A stretch of 6,432 bases of DNA from Treponema sp. Its GTDB lineage: Bacteria > Spirochaetota > Spirochaetia > Treponematales > Breznakiellaceae. The notes below the pieces were generated by a model that saw only the letters and a list, made by a program, of their open reading frames with translations, made no database searches and was not told the DNA's origin. Where the stretch lies: the NCBI GenBank assembly GCA_031283905.1, contig JAITAW010000195.1:1-6432 (forward strand), written 5' to 3'. Position 1 is the first letter of the stretch. Each line of letters opens with the position of its first letter. Positions 5,376 through 6,432 of the stretch are shown in pieces. The position numbers were made by a program, and so were the translations under genes.

Positions 5376-5777
5376 ATGGAAAGGACTGAGCCTCTAAGAA
5401 CCTCACAGGCTGTTTTGGGAGCGTTGGTTACGGCGCTTTTTGTGAAAGCCTGCTTTCTTGACGTTGTGATCGCCCAGGGAAGCTCAATGAAGCCGGCGAT
5501 ACAGCCCGGCGCCATACTTGTAATAGGAAAACTTTCTTACGGCTTCCGGCTGCCGTGGTCGGAAAAATACCTGGTACGGTGGGCCGAACCGGCGATAGGC
5601 GATGTGGTTGTTTTTTGGACTCCTTCAGGAGTAACGGCTGTCAAGCGTTGCGCGGGAATCACGCGGCAGCGCGAATTCATTGCGAGGGGCGACAATTCGA
5701 CCGTCTCTCTTGACTCGGCGTCCTATGGGCCGGTGCCGATAGATCATATTATAGGAAAAGCGCTATGGATAAAATGA
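5376..5777 (+). CDS. lepB: Signal peptidase I (S26A family), compact form
   Basis: This 133-residue protein (numbering from the ATG at 5376) has one N-terminal membrane anchor (about 11-31). Box B is GSSMKPAIQPGAILVIGKL, with catalytic Ser37. Box C is IGDVVVF (74-80). Box D is VKRCAG, with general-base Lys90. Box E is RGDNSTVSLDS (104-114). The Ser-Lys dyad is complete, so it should be active, removing signal peptides from exported proteins at the periplasmic face of the membrane. It lacks the large insert of E. coli LepB and resembles the small Gram-positive type. Slight oddities are Ala rather than Thr/Ser after SMKP, and Cys in KRC. An ATG two codons earlier (5370) is possible, but it lies just after the predicted -10. 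Neither ATG has a Shine-Dalgarno sequence. The stop codon overlaps the PBP gene by 13 nt, implying co-translation. Confidence 0.93.
   Translation: MERTEPLRTSQAVLGALVTALFVKACFLDVVIAQGSSMKPAIQPGAILVIGKLSYGFRLPWSEKYLVRWAEPAIGDVVVFWTPSGVTAVKRCAGITRQREFIARGDNSTVSLDSASYGPVPIDHIIGKALWIK
5753..5756 (+). promoter_or_regulatory. Ribosome binding site deciding the PBP gene start
   Basis: AGGA inside the end of lepB lies 8 nt before the ATG at 5765. The later in-frame ATG at 5774, which would make a 4-nt ATGA overlap with the lepB stop codon, is 17 nt away. The upstream start is therefore preferred. Confidence 0.55.
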
Positions 5778-6432
5778 ACGGCGATTATTACAATGTCCGA
5801 AACGACCTGTATTTCCGCCGGTTTGTGGCGTACATCATTCTTGTTGCGGCTCTCGCGTTGCGAATCGTGTGCCAGTACGGCATAATCATGCTCGATCCTA
5901 ACAGAAAGAGTAACGCGCCGTCCGGCTATACCCGTATGGCGGCAACGGAGCGGGGCGCCATCGTCGACCGGAACGGGCGGCTTTTGGCTGTTGAAACCAA
6001 ATTAGGCGCGGTGAGCCTCTTAAAATCCGAAATCAGCGTGAAGAATCCGAAAACCAATGCGAAGGAGCTTGACATGGAGATATGCCGCGACATCAGCGAA
6101 AAACTCTCGCCGCTTCTTTCCATGTCATCCGATGAGATTTTAACCATTATAAGGTCAACGCCCACGAATCAGGTAACGCTGAAACGGAACCTTGACGAAA
6201 CCGTTATGAATAAAATCAAGGCGGCGAAAGCGGGAGTACTGGACGAAAGCGATTATGAGCGCATCACCGTTATGTATGGCGGCAACAGCGCCGGGAAAAA
6301 GGCTGTGGAGGACGCTGAAAGAGCCGCGTTTGCAAACAGGATAAACCTTGATCATGTGAGGATCGATGTAATGTCCGGCAGGGTGTATCCCGAAAAGAGA
6401 CTGGCGAGCCAAATCATCGGTATGGTCGGCAG
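5765..6432 (+). CDS. Class B penicillin-binding protein (FtsI/PBP2-like transpeptidase), N-terminal part, partial
   Basis: The frame is open for 222 residues to the right edge, so the transpeptidase domain with its SxxK, SxN and KTG motifs lies outside the window. Visible are a short cytoplasmic tail, a membrane anchor at about 20-43, and the class B PBP signature RGAIVDRNGRLLA (63-75) that opens the dimerisation/pedestal domain. RVYPEKRLASQIIGMVG (206-222) is the conserved R-x-YP...G block near that domain's end. Class B PBPs cross-link peptidoglycan with an SEDS glycosyltransferase partner: FtsI with FtsW in division, PBP2 with RodA in elongation. The two cannot be separated from this fragment; the signature leans towards FtsI. 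The gene overlaps lepB by 13 nt, so the two are surely co-transcribed. It lies divergent to a peptidoglycan endopeptidase gene, which reinforces a cell-wall context. Confidence 0.88.
   Translation, partial: MDKMNGDYYNVRNDLYFRRFVAYIILVAALALRIVCQYGIIMLDPNRKSNAPSGYTRMAATERGAIVDRNGRLLAVETKLGAVSLLKSEISVKNPKTNAKELDMEICRDISEKLSPLLSMSSDEILTIIRSTPTNQVTLKRNLDETVMNKIKAAKAGVLDESDYERITVMYGGNSAGKKAVEDAERAAFANRINLDHVRIDVMSGRVYPEKRLASQIIGMVG

Overview
This 6.4 kb window is dense chromosomal sequence of roughly balanced GC content. It holds eight protein genes: six on the minus strand and two on the plus strand. Nothing names the organism. A Gram-negative-type cell plan (exported TPR protein, LysM/M23 envelope peptidase, class B PBP) together with a UPF0237/UPF0210 pair would fit a spirochaete such as a gut Treponema. 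That is an impression from gene content, not a demonstrated assignment.

Left to right: (1) The left edge carries the first 127 residues of a minus-strand restriction-modification gene with an HsdR_N-like PD-(D/E)xK nuclease domain. A 126 bp gap with a possible hairpin terminator follows. (2) A minus-strand cluster reads, in transcription order, from about 5328 down to 509: LysM/M23 membrane peptidase, exported TPR protein, AI-2E/UPF0118 membrane protein, ACT-domain protein (UPF0237) and PFL-like protein (UPF0210/DUF711). Gaps are 15, 61, 2 and 2 nt, so the last three are probably translationally coupled. (3) A very short AT-rich divergent region (5329-5375) contains a perfect 19-bp palindrome. 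(4) On the plus strand, a compact signal peptidase I overlaps the start of a class B penicillin-binding protein that runs off the right edge.

The divergent M23 and lepB-PBP units share an envelope theme: peptidoglycan cleavage on one side, protein export and peptidoglycan cross-linking on the other. A common control region could co-regulate them. The ACT and PFL-like genes are a widely conserved pair of unknown role. They appear to have been captured in this operon rather than being functionally tied to it.

The most notable signal is at the starts. Four of the five downstream genes have a Shine-Dalgarno sequence (the TPR gene does not). The three genes that head transcription units (R-M gene, M23, lepB) have none, but each has a -10-like hexamer 6-7 nt before its ATG. 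This suggests leaderless or near-leaderless transcripts. I see no CRISPR array, RNA gene or mobile element, and no gene-free stretch over 300 bp.
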